Below, piece by piece: positions 33,560-44,820 of a DNA stretch of 64,000 bases. The translations under genes were made by a program, and so were the position numbers. The notes under the pieces were generated by a model. It saw nothing but the letters and a program-made list of their open reading frames with translations, was not told the DNA's origin and made no database searches. Position 1 is the stretch's first letter. The number at the start of each line of letters is the position of its first letter. Source of the DNA: Clytia hemisphaerica (Eukaryota > Cnidaria > Hydrozoa > Leptothecata > Clytiidae); NCBI GenBank assembly GCA_902728285.1, contig CACVBU010000292.1:3166770-3230769 (forward strand), in the 5' to 3' direction.

Positions 33560-34260
33560 CAATGATTCTTTATCTTTTAATCCTGAAGAACTTTCTGAAG
33601 CTTTTAACAACTTTTTCTTTACTATTGCAGGTAAGATATGCTCTGAAATTCCTTACGCTTCATCATTTCTCAGAATGGCTGAAGAATGACAATCGAAACT
33701 TCAATCACTTTCTTCCTTTTCCAACTTCCTCCAAAGTTATTTCATCTCTCAGTGAACATAAAGCTTCAGGTCCGAACAGCATTTCTTTTCGAATTATCTC
33801 CTCAAATCTGAAAAGTCTTTCTTCAATCTTTGCAGATATCATAAATCTTTCATTCTTTACTGGTATCTTTCCTAGTCAACTCAAAGAAGCGAAAGACATC
33901 CCCGTCTTAAAAAATAAGGGCTCACTCCATTTGATGCTAAAAACTACAGGCACATTTCTCTTTTTTCAACCATCAACGAAATTTTCCAAAAACTTATGCA
34001 CAAGCAGCGAATAAATTTTCTTGATCATTCTAACTCTATCTACCCTTTACAGTTTGGTTTTCGTACGTTCCAATTATTCAACTGAGACAGATCTTTATCG
34101 ATTTGAAAAAATCCTTTGATACCGTCGAACATTCAATTCTACTGTCAAAGCTCGATTTTTATGGCATTCGTGGCAAAGCTCTTGACTGGTTTCGTTCTTT
34201 TCTTTCTGGTAAATTACAATTCATGTCAGTATCTGGTAAAAACTCTTATATATATTGTTT
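33560..34260 (+). pseudogene. LINE reverse transcriptase relic
   Basis: RT motifs occur in changing frames: NNFFFTIAGKICSEIPYAS, ISSLSEHKASGPNSI, IINLSFFTGIFPSQLKEAK, then LKKSFDTVEHSILLSKLDFYG, the degraded catalytic A block. At least three frameshifts or stops separate them, and the ADD box is absent. It is older than, and different from, the LINE at 3.0-4.7 kb. Confidence 0.85.
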
Positions 34261-35332
34261 TCATTTTATTAGGTATTTTTTTAAACTACTTTTATTTTCA
34301 ATATATCATGATAACGTTAGTGAATTATGTGGGGTCCATTTGTTTCTGAGGCCCGGAATCTTCGAGTTAGAAAACTTTGAGTTAGCGATTTTCGAGTTAG
34401 CTAAACTATGACGTCATAAAAGTGCAAATTATGACGTCACTCGACTCTAAACTCTATATTTTTTTTTCCAAAAATATTTTTCGAGTTAAAATTAACTCAA
34501 ATTTTATTTTTCAAAAAAAAATTTCGACCAAGTTTTTGAGTTAGCTAACTCGGAATTTTTTAGAAAGAGTTAAAGTAGGTAAAGCAAATCCAAAAAAATT
34601 TGAATGGTTTTATCCAAAATTTGAATGTTTTTATTCATAATTCGAATATCTTTATTCAGAATTCGAATGTTTTTATTCACAATTCCAATGTGTTTTTTCA
34701 GAATTCGAATTTTTTTTTCAAAATTTGAGTGTTAGTTTGGAAATTCAAATCCTTAGCTCTACCACGATCGAAGCTCCAAAATACGCATATGAACAAAAGG
34801 AAAGAAAACAAAAAAACACTCCAATCTCTTCTATAGAATGGAAGCTAAGTACCTGGAAAAGATAAACACAAAGGCCACATAGTATCGAATGAATGAATGC
34901 CAGTGAATGCCAAGCAAAGCTGAAGAAAAGTTATTGGTTTGTCTTAACATCTTACAAAGGAACAACAAATGGAAACTGTGTTAAGGTACACCTTTTTTCC
35001 GATTTTTTGTCAAAAAATTGTTTTTCAGTCAAAGTGGAAGAAAAGTTACTGGATTTCATTTTGGTAAAATCGCGATCTTAAAATCTTTTTTTGATCCAGA
35101 GTTATAACCATTTAAATTTCAAAACAAAGTTCGTCTTATGATGGATTATTTACTCAAATAATTGTCTCTTTCGGAAACAACAAAGACAAAAGAGAGAATT
35201 CAGCTGATGTTTATTCTCACCTCTATTGAATAGTAATATTTTTGACACATTTCACTGATTACTCAAATAAACAGCAATCATCTTGTTAAAAATTTCAAAT
35301 TGATGTAGAAAAAAACGAAATTTTACCACACC
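34261..35332. other. No gene recognised; TTCGAATGTTTTTATTC tandem
   Basis: AT-rich. Near 34340-34400 TTCGAGTTAG words repeat. At 34598-34735 there are about six imperfect units of AATTCGAATGTTTTTATTCA. The same TTCGAATGTTTT word occurs in the Harbinger-like element. No gene is seen. Confidence 0.5.
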
Positions 35333-35677
35333 ATACTACTTTTAACGAAGTTAAAGTCACCCATAGCATTTAGATATCGACTTCATTCTTTTTTTATGAG
35401 ATTCCCAAATGATCAAACTTAAAAAAGTGTCTTCTTAGGATTTTATTTCTAATTTCTAACCGAGTTGTTTTTCCTCAATTTACAGATAACTGAAAAAATC
35501 ACATTTAAATTTACTTTTTTATCGACATTTTTACAGAATTTAGGATTTAAAGAGTTAAAGTAAATTCCAAAAAAAATTCCAAGACACTTTTTTAGTTCGA
35601 TCTATTGGGAACATAGTATCGAAATTATTTTTTCAAAATTCAAAAGCTATGGGTGACTTTAACTTCTTTATAGTAGG
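35333..35677. mobile_element. MITE with GTTAAAGTCACCCATAGC arms
   Basis: The inverted arms AACGAAGTTAAAGTCACCC and GGGTGACTTTAACTTCTTTA bound an AT-rich interior of about 270 bp without coding capacity. Boundaries are good to a few bases. Confidence 0.75.
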
Positions 35678-37379
35678 TAAGGTTAAAATTCTTAAGATTT
35701 TAATTATATCCTGCCCAGTTTTTTAAATACAGCTGAAACTTTTACCATTAGAAAGAGAATATTATTGGCTTTCAGAAAATATATACTTTTGATATATAAA
35801 AATTTATTGTTCTAAAGATATGATCAATTTAAGAGAATGTGTCAAGAAAGGTGAACACATACCTTAAAAATGCAAAAGTCTACCATCTTGAGAACTCTTA
35901 GGTACGTCAATAATAGCCGCATAAATTATGTTGGAAATGTAAACAAACAAACAAGAAAACGAAAGTGAAACGCATCCTGATTATGCATTCGATTATTGCT
36001 GCCATTTACAATAACATTCTTCCACCGTTGACCCAGAATGTAGAAACAAATGCGAATTTCTTTTTGATTGGAAAAGCTTGGCAAACTTCCACTTTTGACA
36101 TAAAGAACACAAATGATCAATGTAAATTGAAGTGGTAAAAATGTAAGTATTTTTTAACACTTTCCAACACATTTCGATGAAACAAATGGAAAAAAGGTGG
36201 CATAAGTGACATAAATGGTGCTGAAACAAATGGATCCGTGATTAACTAATAGAACTAGAATTAGAAAATTCGTGAAGGTTTTAGCAAACTTTAAAGCTTT
36301 AAAAACTCATACTCCAATTTTCCAAAATCTTGATGCAATAAGCACAGAAATATAAAGGAAACCTTTTTTTTTTTTAGGTTGACAAAATTAAAAAACAAAT
36401 CACAGCCTGGGTGAGTGCTAATAGAGTAAATTGAAAACAAAATCTTGCAAAATTGGTCAATAGCCCTGTTAACCTACTTTGGAAGCGCACTAGAATAATA
36501 TATATAGTGAAGATATGTAATATCTGTCATTTTAGAAAAAGAAAAGTATTGATATATAAATAACTCAAACTGATAAAAACGAAAAAAGTTAAGAATATTT
36601 TTGTTAATTGTGTGTATTTACGATTTTTTTGGTATTTTTTATTTTTTAATCATTCCGAAACAGAGGGTAATTTAGCAAAAAGTTAAAGGGAATTTAAATA
36701 GTGGTATGTGAAAGAAAAACCTAATCCAAATAAAGATAGAAGAAAAGTAATAGTGGAGAAACAATGAATTGCAAAAAACTTTTTTGATAAACACACTTCC
36801 GTAAGTTCATCAAAATACATACAAAATGGGGACAAATACAAAAGCAAACACATCAAATAAATAAAAAAAAAGAAAAGAAAAGAGATACACAAACAAAACA
36901 AAACCCGAAGTCCCAGACTTGTGACTGGCATAGTGACTTTCCACGTGTTTAAGGGCCCACACTCAGTCGCCTTCGGAAAACATAGCAGAAAAAGGAACTG
37001 ACCAGCAGCTTCCAAATAAATAACAGACAACAAACAGACACTACAACAAAATACAGTACAAAAGGGCAGAAAGACACACCGTACCAACTATCCCACGTAC
37101 ACTACAGGTGAAACAAACATTTGTAACAAACACAATCTTACATAAAAATAGAAAAAATCACACAAAAACTGAAAAGAATAGAATCGTAAGTTGGCCGAGA
37201 ACTCGGTTCGGCGTGCCGCGACGGGAGGACTGCACAGGGCAAAGAAAAGTAGGAAATGAATACCTCCGATGCTAATGCTAATTCTTTAGACAGAAAAAAA
37301 AAACAAAACAAAAAAAAAAACAAACAAACAAACACACATACAATACACAAGAAACAATTTCACAATTTGAAAATATGTA
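35678..37379. other. No gene recognised
   Basis: AT-rich with A-rich tracts (36840-36905, 37290-37330). The stretch at about 36905-36960 (GTCCCAGACTTGTGACTGGC) resembles 39345-39385 in the same orientation on the other side of the Penelope-like relic. It may be a terminal repeat of that element. Confidence 0.4.
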
Positions 37380-39430
37380 AAAATTCTTCGACGGTTTTCC
37401 CATACTTCATAAAACAGTCAGGAAACCTGGAAAAACATTTGACAACTTGCTTCTTCAAGAAAGCGTTTGAAGCACCCGGTTTCGCATTCGAATGAAAAGC
37501 TCAGTGACTCTAGGAGTCAGATCTTCAAACATGAGTGTGCTACGTGCTATCCGTAAAATTTCTGAAAAGACGGATCCATAAAAAATGCACGATGGGATGT
37601 TACTGTCGGCATGTGGCATCCTTACAATGAAGAAGGAAAGGCATCTCTCTTATCAAAAAGTTTATATCTAAAAATATTGTTTTCAACGGTGATATCTAAA
37701 TCTAAAAACGATGCATGGTTTCCATGGTGCTTCAACTTTGAGATCTAATTCTTTAGGGTAAATCTGTTTGGTAGCAATTATGAAACTCAACTCTGTCATT
37801 TAAGGCACACAAAATCATCAATAAATCTACCTACAGAGTGGGAAGTTATAGGCACTAGGCGAACTAGCAGAAAATGAGACCTTTGACATACTCAGATTCA
37901 AAATGGTACAAAAACAGATTTGCCCAAAAAGGAGCAGGATCTATTCCCATGGGAATTCCAATGCACTGTTTAAGGATAGAATTGCCAACTTTGAAAAAGC
38001 AATTTTTTATCAGAAAGGACACACACTCAGACAGTGAAGTACTAGTAAAGAACCTATCATCCTTCCCTTTTGTAGTCCAGTATGCTGAAGTATTTGAAAA
38101 ACCAAGTTTATTTCTACAACCTAAATCAAACACAAAGTTAATAATTTTGGTTAAAATTTCAATGAGAAGATCGTGTGGAAGGGTTGTGTACAGTGTTGCA
38201 AAATCGAATGTCGAAATTCGTTTTGCTTTTTTCTTGGCATTGATTCTGTTAAGATGTCCAATAACAGGCGAAGAATTTTGTACAACCCAGAACTTATTGA
38301 AACTAGAAAAGAAACGAGATTTATGATGGAATTGCTCAACATGTTTGTATAGAACTTTGAAGACCATGGATACAGCACGAGACAGCGGTTTGGTACTACA
38401 TGATTTGGAAGCAATGATGAAGCGGCAACCAATAGGATTCTTATGCATTTTAGGAATCCAATACATAATGGGGAGAGTTTTCATTTTGTCAGATAATGAT
38501 AATCCAAATGTTTTACACAAGTTTTCGCTATTTTCTAAAATGGAGTTCAAATCAAGATTAGAAGCTGATAGGTGTTATTTCCAGAGATTTTTCTCTAAGT
38601 AATCTTAGAAACATAAAACTTTTTACAAATCAAAGCAAAGTTCTTAGATGCTTTGTCGATTGTGACAATGACAAATCTTTTCTGTAAGGTTTCCAGATAT
38701 GCCAGCACTTCTGGATTCTTTAGAATAGGTTTAGTGTCATGTATTTTCGTTTTCTTTTTGAGTTTTCTAATCTTTAATTCAACTTTCGAAATAATTGTGT
38801 CCCTCCAAAATTTAAATGCCCTAGCTTTGAATTTAGTTTTTTGCTCTAAAGTATCAATGCATTCATCTAAACTAGTAATGATATTTTCTAAAGCTCTTTT
38901 AAAATTTACACGTTTTGGTTCACGGTAGTTGGGGCCTTTTGTTAAAAGTTTACGTAATTTAGAGTTTTCTACAATTCTCAAATCACCAGTTATAATGTGT
39001 TGGTGGAAAGGATCACAAAATTCTGAATTCGAAATAATTGTGTCCCTCCAAAATTTAAATGCCCTATATATTGTGAAGATCAGAGAGCAAAGTGTTGAAA
39101 ATACTAAATAAAATAAAGATGAAACATAAAAAAGGACTAACATTTTTATAACTATACGTTTTTTTCTATTTTTTTGAATTTTTCTAAGTATATAAATCAA
39201 ACCAATCAAACATTCTGTCAAGAAATGAGAATTTTATGCGAAAAAGAACCAACAACCCAATAGACATAAAGTTTAAAACGGCAAGCAGAAACACAAACAC
39301 CAAAAACCACTCAAAAACCCAACAAAAATGTAATGCAATCTGGAGTCCCCGACTTGCGACAGGCTACTTTTAAATGAGTCAGGGTTACTTAAAAATTTAG
39401 CCGTTGAGGCAATCAGAGTAATTTTAAGGT
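37380..39430 (-). mobile_element. Penelope-like retroelement relic
   Basis: Minus-strand frames show Penelope-type RT text. The N-terminal part has HIITGDLRIVENSKLRKLL and KGPNYREPKRVNF (39221-38595). RT motifs follow: MYWIPKMHKNPIGCRFI, STFDFATLYTTLPH and CIGIPMGIDPAPFWANLFL (38550-37864). Further down, in other frames, come FIDDFVCL, ASFLDLDITVENNIF and KLFDKRDAFPF, the equivalent of the catalytic DD and downstream blocks, and SVFSEILRIARST. Several frameshifts and a stop after GLIFC make it non-functional. I did not identify a GIY-YIG endonuclease. Penelope elements are separate from LINEs and LTR elements and are common in non-bilaterian animals. Confidence 0.88.
38783..39066. repeat. 38-bp direct duplication inside the Penelope relic
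   Basis: CGAAATAATTGTGTCCCTCC and the next 18 bases occur at about 38785-38822 and 39030-39066. They place RAFKFWRDTIIS twice in the same frame. This indicates a post-insertion duplication or template slippage. Confidence 0.75.
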
Positions 39431-39847
39431 TGCACCACAGAGTTTCTTAATATCAATACTTGCTACGGAAAACATCAGATGTTTTGATTTCCAACCCCTA
39501 CCACAAATAACGTAGACCGTTGCAATCAAACTTGATTTCAAAATATTCAACCCTTCTCCCATCGCTCGCTCTAAATATTCCATTGTTGTTTCGTCAGCTT
39601 TTTTCATTTTTGCTACGGCTCGCATTTACATTTAAAAAATATCAGAGATAATTTCTAAACTTTTTGACCAATAATCCTGGAATTTTTATCTCCATAATAT
39701 AAAGCGACAGAATAAAACCCGCCGTCTGCAAAAATATGTGGGCTGCGCAAGCAACGGTTGTTTCAATATGAAATAACAAATCTGCAATGTTTCGGTGCTA
39801 AGAAAACAATAATAATGAGGTTTCCTTAATCTCATGGGTGTTTAAAG
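39431..39847. other. No gene recognised
   Basis: AT-rich spacer with one 70-codon minus frame (39413-39625) that lacks recognisable features. Confidence 0.35.
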
Positions 39848-40180
39848 TTAACGTAGTCCTCTAAGAAAACAGCTATTTTTTTTTAGAATCTTCCTTACAA
39901 TCTAGTTTTTCTATTTATAAAAAGTAGATTGCTGACGTGTGGAAAGGAATTTCGGCTTGACTGATCCTTTTGTTTCGATAATAACATCAAAGCGGGAATT
40001 AATTTTCTTCTCGTTTCTTTCTTTCCTTTTTCTTTCTTATCAGTTCACGCTTTCCCTTGTCACTCTCAAATCGTGGTTAGCTCAAGCGGTTAAATCGTCG
40101 TCTCATATGCATGGGGCTCCGAGTTCGATTCCGATGGGTGTCCAATTTTTCAATTCTTCAATTTTCTTTTTTTATTTCTT
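39848..40180 (+). repeat. Repeat with tRNA-like module, copy 1
   Basis: The tRNA-like part (about 40072-40142) has an A-box-like TTAGCTCAAGCGG and a B-box-like GAGTTCGATTCC at tRNA spacing. About 220 bp upstream of it is shared with copies 2 and 3, including ATTGCTGACGTGTGGAAAGG and AAGCGGGAATTAATTTTCTT. A T-rich tail follows. This suggests a Pol III-transcribed tRNA-derived SINE or a composite with one. I do not call a functional tRNA. Confidence 0.7.
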
Positions 40181-40809
40181 TTTCTTTTATAATTAAGGTC
40201 AATCAAACAAGTAACTAGCATATATTACCTCCGCTCTCTGTCTAAGGTTTAGATAAGCTATGATAGCATTACTTAATAACTTTTTTAAGTTTTTTTTTCT
40301 TCAATCTTTTTTTTGCCACAAGCGATTATTCAAGGCTGAGATATAGAAGAACGGGTATAGGCATTTGGGCCTGCGTTTGCTGACTGACAGTTTCAGTTTC
40401 ACTATCACTACTTTCACTTTCACTTTCAGCCAGCGAGTGAGCGAGCGAGCGATTCTTTGTAAGAGAATCTTCAAATAACTTCTTTCAAAATCATTGAACT
40501 TCTCGTTTTATACTTTAAAGGCAGAATAATAATTGATTTCCGGGTCAAAATGTTTGACAATTGATCCAATCGTTTGCTTATCTTTCTTGCGTGGTCGTTA
40601 TTTGAATTTCAGTAATCAATGCTTATAAAATACGGTTGTTATAAGAGTATTAAACTCCTCACTAGGAGGGAACAGATCATAGATTCGAATTTAACGCGTA
40701 ATTACTAATAGCAATTAACATTACATAACGCGTCGATATCTCTTCACTCTAATGAAAATGTGATACAAAATTAAAGTGATGAGAGAATCACAAAAAAAAT
40801 CAAGAATTG
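40181..40809. other. No gene recognised
   Basis: Spacer between inverted copies 1 and 2. It contains a GCGAGCGAGCGA run near 40435-40452 and TTTCACTTTCA repeats at 40391-40427. Confidence 0.35.
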
Positions 40810-41115
40810 AAAAAATTGGACATCCATTGGAATCGAACTCGGAGCCCCATGCATATGAGACAGACAATCTAACCGCTTGAGCTAACCATGCTTTGAAAGT
40901 AGTGAGAGAAAGCGTGAACTGATAAGAAAGAAAAAGGAAAGAAAGAATCGAGAAGAAAATTAATTCCCGCTTTTATGTTATTATCGAAACAAAAGGATCA
41001 GTCATGCCGAAATTCCTTTCCACACGTCAGCAATCTACATTTTATGAATAGAAAAACTAGATTGTAAGGAAGATTCTAAAAAAAAATAGCTGTTTTTTCA
41101 GACAACTACGTTAGT
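40810..41115 (-). repeat. Repeat with tRNA-like module, copy 2
   Basis: Inverted relative to copy 1, with the tRNA-like part at 40817-40893. Together the two copies form a long inverted repeat separated by about 0.65 kb. Confidence 0.7.
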
Positions 41116-41724
41116 TGCACTTTATAAGCAGTTGTGTGATCTCTGTAATCTGTAGTCTGCTAATTATTTAAGGATAAAGGAAATATTTTTTCTCTAATCC
41201 ACTGTAAATGGACTCCCTAAACACATTTGAAGATTAGTTTTCTTGGATTTTCAGAACAAAGGAAGGGGGTTTTGGTATAAGTCATTTATTCAGCTATTTT
41301 ATTCAGAATTTATTCAGCTTTCTTTTGCAAAAGAAATTATAATGTCTTTTCGTTCTTTCAAAAGTTGAAAATGAATACTCCCAGGTGCGCTTTTTCAAAC
41401 TTCTTGTTCACGGCACAGGAAATTTTTTTACCGGGCGTTACTAAAATCAAAAGCGCTAGCCACCCAAGACAGCTATCGACCTGAATTTCTTTTGCATTTT
41501 CCCTGCAATAGTTTGGTTTTCGAAACATACCACGTTAAATTGCAGTGTCGTGAAGAGGTTACAAGATGGCAGGAGGTTTTTGCACAGAAGTCTTCAAAAA
41601 ATGGAACTTCAAAAATGGAATCTGGAAAACTACTAAAGGTTGAAAGATGAGTGACCACTCATTTTTTTTCTGAGGATAAGGGCTTTTCATTAAACTTGGT
41701 TTGACATTTTGCAAATGAAAAATT
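41116..41724. other. No gene recognised
   Basis: AT-rich spacer; nothing supported. Confidence 0.35.
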
Positions 41725-42020
41725 TGACACCCATCGGGATCGAACTCGGAAACTCATGCTTACGAGACAGACTCTCTAACCGCTTGAGCTAACCATGCTT
41801 GGAGAGTGTGAGGGAAAGCCTGAACTTATAAGAAAGAAAATGGAAAGAAAGAAACGAGAAGAAAATTAGTTCCCGCTTTGATGTTATTATCGAAACAAAA
41901 GGATCAGTCACGCCAACATTCCTTTCCACACGTCAGCAATCTAGTTTTTATAAATATAAAAACTAGATTGTAAAGAGGATTCTAAAAAAGAAAAGCAGTT
42001 TTCTTAGACCACTACGTTTA
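41725..42020 (-). repeat. Repeat with tRNA-like module, copy 3
   Basis: Same orientation as copy 2, with the tRNA-like part at 41731-41804. The far end contains the palindrome CTAGTTTTTATA...TATAAAAACTAG, which is more degenerate in copy 1. Confidence 0.7.
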
Positions 42021-42119
42021 TTTCTCTCTCTGGAATGTTCCGGAGCTCTTCCGGTGCTTCAGGAACAAGTGATTTTTAACACGTTTTTAAAAAACCATTT
42101 AAACATGGTTACAAAAAAT

Positions 42120-42238
42120 TAGAGCTAGCCTGATATGAAGGAAGAAATTTTGGCGGGAACTTAATTTGGCAGATTTTGGCCAAATCCACCAAATTTTTTT
42201 TCCGCCAAAATTTCATCCTTCATATCAGGCTAGCTCTA
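42120..42238. mobile_element. 119-bp palindromic MITE (GGCGGGAA family)
   Basis: TAGAGCTAGCCTGATATGAAG and its inverted copy close a hairpin. The arms contain GAAATTTTGGCGG, linking it to the repeats at 13165-13400 and 51705-51955. Confidence 0.8.
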
Positions 42239-42328
42239 AAGCTCTAAAACAGCATCTAATAACATGAAACCAGAAAATGATTCTTTGATGGGAATCAAAA
42301 CTATAAACAGATAAAGTGCACTTACAAA

Positions 42329-43151
42329 CAGTGAGGCTGGAACATCGATTTTTGAGGATTACGATTTTACCAGCTTTTTAGCGATTTTTGCCTCGCTAAC
42401 CCAAATCTCGCAACCTCTTTATCTTAAAGGATGATCGAAATTAGAGTTTTTCAGCGTTCCGAAAAAAATGCAAAGCAGAAATTTTTTCATCTTCACAGGA
42501 TCGATTGTCAACAACAAAATACATCTTTTGGTCTTTGGGTTTGTTTCTGACGTTTTTTCTTCGAAGAATATCGATCACTTTCCTTTTCCCCTTGAGCGCG
42601 CAGGAAAAAAATGATTAGCTCGCATTCTCGCGCGGGCGAATAAAGATGAGGCGGCAATCTTGCACTGAGGGTGCTACTTAGTTTCCGCCCTATTTTGCGC
42701 CCACCATAGAATGGTCCAAATACGGGGGTATTCCAAATGATAAACGATGTCGTTCTGTAAGTGTTTTATTTTCTGATAGATACAAATAGTATATTGAATA
42801 CTATTAACTTATTTATTTAAATATTTTTGAGCCCAAATTTAAATATCTGGTTAAATAAAAAACAAATGACAGCAGTTCTGTTTTTCCCTCAAACCCCCGG
42901 GAAAAGTTTTTTTGCCGACTTAGCTATTTTACAAATTTCGGAAAAGAACTCCCATAGGAATTCCGATTCATAACCCGATTGGTTCATTTCAGAACGGCTT
43001 CAAGAAAGTCATAATGGCAGATAATTTTAAAAGTTTCTCTGAGTAAATGTGTGTAATTTATTGATGTTGATGGCTTGTTGATTCTTTAAAGAAAAAAGAT
43101 AACAGGTATAGCTTTTTCTAATCCTGGAATATCGAGGTTCCAGCTACACTG
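42329..43151. mobile_element. TIR DNA transposon, uninterrupted copy
   Basis: The ends CAGTGAGGCTGGAAC and GTTCCAGCTACACTG are inverted, with a candidate 5-bp duplication ACAAA (42324-42328 and 43152-43156). The whole unit aligns, inverted, with three blocks of 866-5879 and supplies the empty-site sequence for two insertions there. A Transib-like assignment would fit a CAC(T)G end with a 5-bp duplication, but no transposase is present and I leave it open. Confidence 0.8.
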
Positions 43152-43199
43152 ACAAACATCAATATGTCAGATCTAACAAAATTAATAACGGCACTGTCA

Positions 43200-43337
43200 T
43201 CATTGACAATTAAACAAAGGATTTTCTGTAAAGAGTCTTGTAACATTCCAACAACTTCCATCGAAATGATCTGTCACAGCTGAGTCTACCATTTTTAACA
43301 CGGTCAAAGGATTGAGCCGAGAATGCTCACAGAATGC
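43200..43337 (-). CDS. Orphan exon-like segment
   Basis: A strong acceptor (TTTTTCACCTGCGCAG) precedes 45 codons starting AFCEHSRLNPLTVLKMVD and ending LFNCQ, stop. Composition is protein-like with several Cys and aromatic residues. No partner exon or family was recognised. It may be the last exon of a gene fragment moved by a transposon, or chance. Confidence 0.25.
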   Translation of the reverse strand, partial: AFCEHSRLNPLTVLKMVDSAVTDHFDGSCWNVTRLFTENPLFNCQ

Positions 43338-43399
43338 CTGCGCAGGTGAAAAATTTAATCTGTCAATCAACTTCTGAAGCAAAGAGTACGCAAAGCAAT

Positions 43400-44635
43400 T
43401 CTAGCTTTACGATAGTGCTGCGGATCATCAGTGGATATTATTCAATTATCAATATCCCTCTATTTTCATTCCTAGAACTTTTGCAAAAAAAAGAAAAAAT
43501 AGGCGCTGTGGTATAGTGGTCATTGACCTTGGTTGCTGCACAGGCGACTGAGCCAGTGCCATTTTGAGCACTAGAACAACACCAAACCAATTTTGAACGA
43601 GGCCAAGTAAAAAAATCACGAAATTCGGGATTTTTGTAAATATGGCTGATCGCGAGAGAAAATGTTTTTATAAGAAAATTTGCTTGAAAAAGAAAACAAA
43701 AAAATGGACGACAAGAAAATATTTACAAAAATAAACAGGTTAGTAAAACGCTGAAGTTCTTATAAAAAAGACGCTATTTTGGTGAAAAAGCGCGTGGTTT
43801 TGAAAAGTTCAAATACCCCTGTATCATCTCGGAAGAGAGTTACAGTATTACCTGCAAGCGGAACTCTAATTTTTTCTTTCAAAAGATCGTTCGCGCACTG
43901 GTTCCGAATAGCGATCGCTTTAACGACTTATTATTCCAAGAAGAAGCCTTCAAATAAAGTGAAAACAAACTGAAAGAAGAACTTCAAGCTTGTTTACGAG
44001 ATGGTGAAAAAGGATTTATGTAAAAACCAAAAGTAAGTCAGAAAAGAGAAAAATAAGTTTGCCGTTCGTGCACTGGGTACCCCCTCTCTCTATGTAGCGT
44101 TTTTTTGCAAACTTCAAAAAACTGATTTTTGTCTCGCCTTTGCGGGACTTTGGCTTAAGTGCTTGTGTGCAGCATAGGGTAAAAAGTCCAAATATGCGTT
44201 TCCTGTAGTTTTTGTATCAAGAGTTAGGTCTATTGTATATTGTCCCACAAAACAAAAAGGATCCCCCTCAAAAAACAAAACAGGGATTGAGCATTATCAA
44301 ATAACTTACACCTAAGCTGTGAAGGCAGAAACCACAAAGAGGTAAGTACATACTAACGAGCAAAGATAACAAAACAAGACCTGGTGAAACCAATAAGTTG
44401 CATGATAAAGTTGTTGGATAAACACTGCTGAACTGCTCACTGCTTTTGCCTTTTTTTGCTTTCCTGATCCTGATCGTTCGACTCCAGTTGTGTATAGTCG
44501 GGTTCAACTTGCTGGTAGACGCGTAGTATAATACGCGGTTTTTTTCTAAGTAAATACAGATTTGACCCGACTGGTTTGACGATAAAATGCTGACAAAGCG
44601 ATTTTTAGTACAGAATGACCAATGATATGGAGCCA
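43400..44635. other. No gene recognised; tRNA-like A box fragment
   Basis: At 43503-43535, GTGGTATAGTGGTCATTGACC looks like a tRNA 5' half (A box), but no B box follows, so it is probably a degraded tRNA-derived repeat. Short frames at 43779-43973 and 44268-44645 show nothing protein-like. Confidence 0.4.
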
Positions 44636-44713
44636 TAGGCTGCACGCATCCCCTCTGATATGATTTGATATATTTTGTATAACAAATTAAATTCTGGGGA
44701 TGCGCGCAGCCTA
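44636..44713. repeat. 78-bp palindrome, TAGGCTGC(A/G)CGCATCCCC arms
   Basis: 18-bp inverted arms with one mismatch surround an AT-rich loop. It is a miniature hairpin element or a solo pair of termini. Confidence 0.75.
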
Positions 44714-44820
44714 ATGGAGCCCCGAAGTGCTATTTAGGTATGCGTGTCCTTCGGTCCTTCGTGTCTATGCATGGTGAATAGAAGTAGGCACAGCTTTAAT
44801 TTACCTTAAGGGGGTAGTCA

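Noticed and set aside
36683..37350. Hydrophobic minus-strand frames suggesting membrane proteins
   Set aside because: They are translations of A-rich tracts on the plus strand (poly-Phe/Leu) and lack any family pattern.
40072..40142. Functional tRNA gene
   Set aside because: A and B boxes are present, but the anticodon and acceptor stems do not form a clean cloverleaf, and the module recurs as part of a 300-bp dispersed repeat.
44268..44645. 125-codon minus-strand frame
   Set aside because: No recognisable motif, AT-driven composition, flanked by repeats; it looks like chance.
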